In this document: one piece after another, positions 60,898 through 64,000 of the stretch
Layout of the letters: every line of letters begins with the position of its first letter
How positions within the stretch are numbered: the first letter of the stretch is position 1
Source: Pholiota molesta
Lineage: Eukaryota; Basidiomycota; Agaricomycetes; Agaricales; Strophariaceae
DNA: 64,000 nt
Reading direction: 5' to 3'
Assembly: GCA_014925825.1 (NCBI GenBank)
Contig: JACGCK010000016.1
Location: forward strand, 248,001 to 312,000
Translations under genes and position numbers: made by a program
The notes under the pieces: model-generated
The model's input: only the letters and a program-made list of their open reading frames with translations
What the model was told of the DNA's origin: nothing
Database searches by the model: none

Positions 60898-60936
60898 ATC
60901 GCCCGCGGAATTCCGTATTATATTTCCGCAGGCGAT
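60898..60936. repeat. 13-base imperfect inverted repeat
   Basis: ATCGCCCGCGGAA (60898-60910) pairs with TTCCGCAGGCGAT (60924-60936) with one mismatch; the spacer is 13 bases. It directly follows a GTTGTT/AACAAC palindrome. Confidence 0.7.
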
Positions 60937-61871
60937 AATTGAGCCATTGCCCGGAGTCGATTCCTGTCTTCCAATTTCCGTGAAGTGCAAGCCTAGCTAG
61001 TGATCTGCCTCCCGAAATCGTGGCCCAGCCCAGCACCCATCGTTGCAACAACGATGCTGACAAGATGCTGACGCGATGTTAATTATGTATTGAGTGATAA
61101 CGATACCTTGAAGATGAAGGGACTTACTATGGGCCGGTGGACCTTTCTGATCTCAGCAAACATACGTCAGACTAGCTCATGTTGCAAACTGACGTTCTGA
61201 TTTTCGATCAAGTTTTTCATAAAACAAGACGTTGGTTGATAAGAGCGAAGGACGATTACAATACAAAGAGATCTTAGTATATACCCTTATATACCGAACC
61301 CCAAAGTTGAAGGTGGCAATGACTACCTTGTAACTAGCCCTCATTGAGCACTGAGTACTGACTACTACTGAGTACTGAACCTTGAGCTCTACGGTTAGTC
61401 GACTTCCGAAGCAGAGCTTGCAATCGAACTTGTTCATTAATTTCAAAAGACTCCAATGTACTTACATCTTCGACCCACGACCCACGTATATGTTGCCTCA
61501 TCTTAGGGACCGTGAATGATTCATATCCTCTTGTTGAGTCCAGAGGGGCCGCGCCTAGAGTCTTTGTAGATAAACACGCTCCGACCGCAATTCCCACAGC
61601 TCAAATCGCGTCGATGCTGCTCGACCCTGGGTGCAGGACGTTTCAGGTGATTTATGTGGCGTATATACGTGCAGGTGCAATAAGACGTCGTAACGTACTT
61701 ACGCTGATTGTTGCCATTCATTAACCAGGTACGTAAGTAGCGCCCGTGGACTCGGCGCTTTTAGTTAAGTATTTCCGCCAATAGGGTTCATCGCAAGAAG
61801 CGATATCTGCTCTGTCTGTACAGTACAATATTGCTGGTAGCCTGGTAGGCCCCGGGAAGCTCCACCAAGAT

Positions 61872-61947
61872 CTTGTCCGCCAAAATCCGCCAAAATGGGT
61901 CTCAAATCCGCACATTTTTGAGGCTCAAATCCGCAAATTCGGACAAG
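61872..61947. repeat. Inverted-repeat-bounded cluster of short direct repeats
   Basis: CTTGTCCG (61872-61879) and CGGACAAG (61940-61947) bound 60 bases. Inside are two head-to-tail copies of TCCGCCAAAAT (61876-61896) and two copies of CTCAAATCCGCA (61901-61912, 61924-61935). ATCCGC occurs three times. Confidence 0.65.
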
Positions 61948-62071
61948 GCTTGCAGGGTCCTTCCTAAAAGGGAAATTTTCTTCGAGACATTTACCGAGGC
62001 CCGACCACAAGTGCGCATGCCATCCGACGAAGAGAACTAGGTATATTCTGTAATCTATAGGCATTATAACA

Positions 62072-64000
62072 CTATTTAGGTACATTAGCTACCCGACCCC
62101 CTGGAATACGAATCTTAAGTGCGGGCATTGCGGTTGTAATGATGGTCTGTGTTCGAGGTTGGTCAAAAACTCTCCACTTCGATGCCGCCAGCGGCGTCAT
62201 CACCTTCTTGTTGAAGGGGCCAATGAGAGAATTTTTACCAAGATGATACACAACATGATCGACTGGAGAATGTGTATGCAGGTGGAATTTTGCTCGGGTT
62301 CCACCAAGACACGAGAAATCCGGTGGTGGTAAATCATCCTCATTAGAAGAGTCATCTCCAACCTCGTTAGAGTCATTCTGAGCTCTGTTCAATATTATTT
62401 AATTTATGAGGAAACATGGGACATACCAATTCCATCCTCACTGCAAGGTATACACGCAGTGATAGCCAAGAGACACCTTCTAAGGTGCTTGCGCGGTCAA
62501 TTGATCCATATCGCGAACTTTGACCTTTTTGTAGATATCTAGTACCTCTCCGATATAATATCGCTTTTCAGTCCTCATAATAAGATATGAATGCCGCTTG
62601 AGCTCGTTGAGTGGAGTGACATTGCGTTCGGAGAGATGAGGTATCGCTATATCAAACCAATTAGCTTTGAATAATTGTAATCTGGTTAATGAAGTCTGAG
62701 ATTGTACCTTGTGCTGAACGCCGCAGCTCTTTTTCGAGTTGTATCGCCACATTCTGCCAGCGAATTTGGCGTGTTTTTTTCTGTTCTTGCTTTTTTATTT
62801 CCGTGTTTGTGTCTTGGGCAATTCTTAAACGATGGGATGCTTCGTTCGCTTTGAGTTCGTGGACTTTAGATGGCACTCGTTCGTCTTCTTCAGCCTCACG
62901 GACTTTGTCGAGTGCAGTATATTTTGGCCCAACAGAAACAGTACGTTCTGATTTGACGCCCGTTCCAGACTGACAAGATTTTCGGGCCTGAAGCAATAGG
63001 GATGCAGTGATCTTAGGGGAGGGCGCTGAGATGTCGAGAAGCTTGCTTGGGAAACCAGCTGATTTCGCAAGGATCGAGAGTGGTCCAGTGAGCTCGGATA
63101 TCCGCAAAGATGGTAGATTGATTGGCGCTGGAATAGTGAAGTCCTCATTCGCTAAATTATGATCAATGAGCACCGACTCCAAGTCTTTGCATAGTGCAGC
63201 ATATTGCGCAGCATCACGAGACGCTTCGGCCGTACAATCGTCAATCGCTGAAGTCGGTGACTTGAGAGTGTCCGAGGCCGGCAAGGTGGCGACCTCATCA
63301 TCATCCGAGTCCTCGCCATCGAACTCGGTCTCGTAGTGGATATTTGATCTGTCAGTGTTATCTGTAGAATGGATTTTAGGCGCTCGAGTAGAAGCTCCAA
63401 GCGCGTGAAGGATAACAGGTTTCGCTGCAGTCACATGTGGCACGTTAATCTGGAGGATATCACGGCAGATCCTAAGGGCTTCCATATGCCCGACTTCGAC
63501 AAGATGATTTAAATCGAGTGTCGTGATATGAGAAGGTGGTACTGTGTTCTCGTCTGTTGATGTTCGCATATCTGTGTCATCATTATAAATATATCCCACA
63601 GCAGATGTGCGTTCGCGTTTCCCGAACTTCAGTAATCCGGATTCCAAGATGCGTTGTCGGACCATAATATGTTGAGCAATCTTGATAAATTCCGCATACG
63701 AAAAGTTCGGCAAGACTTGGCGAGAGAGTCCGAAGAAATGTTCAACGAAACCCTCTTCAATTAACCATATGCAAAATGGCTGATCGGGATAATATTTTGC
63801 GTAAGCGAGAGCCAGTAACACAAGTGAATCACAGAGACGGTTGAAGATATTGAAGCTGGATGGTGATATAAAAGACCGCGCCATCGAATACAGATCAGGG
63901 AACCGAACACAGAGCAGCTGTATGTGTTGCCTCCAGTTATTTAGCCAGAAGCGAGCACGAAAAGCGGCTAGTACCCGCTCAGAAACCGAAAGAGAGGGGC
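62072..64000 (-). CDS. Mobile-element-derived protein, 5' part beyond window edge
   Basis: The frame is open to the right edge (63896-63988 reads SERVLAAFRARFWLNNWRQH). The main exon (62661 to the edge) contains ARSFISPSSFNIFNRLCDSL, LIEEGFVEHFFGLSRQVLPN, FSYAEFIKIAQHIMVRQRIL and GKRERTSAVGYIYN. After introns come WFDIAIPHLSERNVTPLNEL and KRYYIGEVLDIYKK. The last exon has DFSCLGGTRAKFHLHTHSPV, HVVYHLGKNSLIGPFNK and LKIRIPGGRVANVPK, ending at 62072. I recall similar proteins as multi-copy hypothetical proteins in Agaricomycetes. The EHFFG..L region resembles the C-terminal part of P-element/THAP9-type transposases, where the N-terminal DNA-binding and catalytic part would lie off the edge. The frame is intact over 1.3 kb, so the copy may be young. 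The P-element link is a recollection of pattern, not proof. Confidence 0.55.

Larger units (their letters stand above)
59361..62071. other. Gene-poor, palindrome-rich interval
   Basis: 2.7 kb without a supported gene. The left part should contain the zinc-cluster gene promoter. From 60880 onwards it is dense in short palindromes: GTTGTT/AACAAC at 60882-60897, a 13-base imperfect inverted repeat at 60898-60936, ATCGTTG/CAACGAT at 61039-61055, and a repeat cluster at 61872-61947. Repeated GAGTACTGA occurs near 61340-61380. This pattern and the mobile-element-like gene to the right suggest decayed transposon sequence. Confidence 0.45.

Overview
The window looks like nuclear DNA of a filamentous basidiomycete, most likely a mushroom-forming Agaricomycete. 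Genes are compact and split by many short introns of about 45-70 bp with GT..AG borders. Genes lie close together on both strands. The families are typical of that group: membrane-anchored A1 aspartic peptidases, GH15-CBM20 glucoamylase, EGT1 ergothioneine synthase, arrestin-like proteins, a Zn2Cys6 regulator and a lineage-expanded mobile-element-like protein. I see no rRNA, confident tRNA, CRISPR array or bacterial-type operon.

Layout. 1-8.3 kb: UFD2 (E4 ubiquitin ligase, running off the left edge) diverges from mitochondrial ribosomal protein bL35m; then a histidine phosphatase diverges from an AN1 zinc-finger protein with a CaaX tail. 8.5-13.2 kb: a secreted glucoamylase and a damaged secreted-protein gene. 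13.6-20 kb: PA-TM-RING ubiquitin ligase, a possible small gene, a three-finger CCCH protein and a tail-anchored heme oxygenase. 20.5-25.4 kb: two membrane-anchored aspartic peptidases, head to head. 26.2-34.5 kb: arrestin-like protein, orphan membrane protein, dynactin p62, and an MFS transporter divergent from dynactin. 34.7-37.5 kb: a cytochrome P450 remnant directly downstream of a DNA polymerase delta-like gene that keeps only its exonuclease part. 37.9-48.3 kb: thioesterase-like protein, DHHC palmitoyltransferase, EGT1, and severin/gelsolin divergent from EAF7. 49.7-59.4 kb: kelch-BTB protein, CHFR-like RING ligase and Zn2Cys6 transcription factor. 59.4-64 kb: gene-poor DNA rich in small palindromes, then a mobile-element-like gene leaving the right edge.

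Most genes are housekeeping or signalling genes with no shared pathway. Three encode ubiquitin ligases (UFD2, PA-RING, CHFR-like) and one a probable ubiquitin/proteasome adaptor (AN1). Secreted digestion is represented by the glucoamylase and the two peptidases.

The dominant oddity is technical or evolutionary. More than twenty places in at least fourteen genes need exactly one added base, mostly in short homopolymers, to restore a conserved reading frame, while splice sites and flanking protein remain intact. No place needs a base removed. This is the signature of uncorrected deletion errors in the assembly rather than of biology, so gene spans below are given through such breaks. The most biologically interesting loci are the exonuclease-only polymerase delta paralogue beside a P450 stub, the head-to-head peptidase pair, and the palindrome-rich right end. 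I did not find a convincing new multi-gene system.
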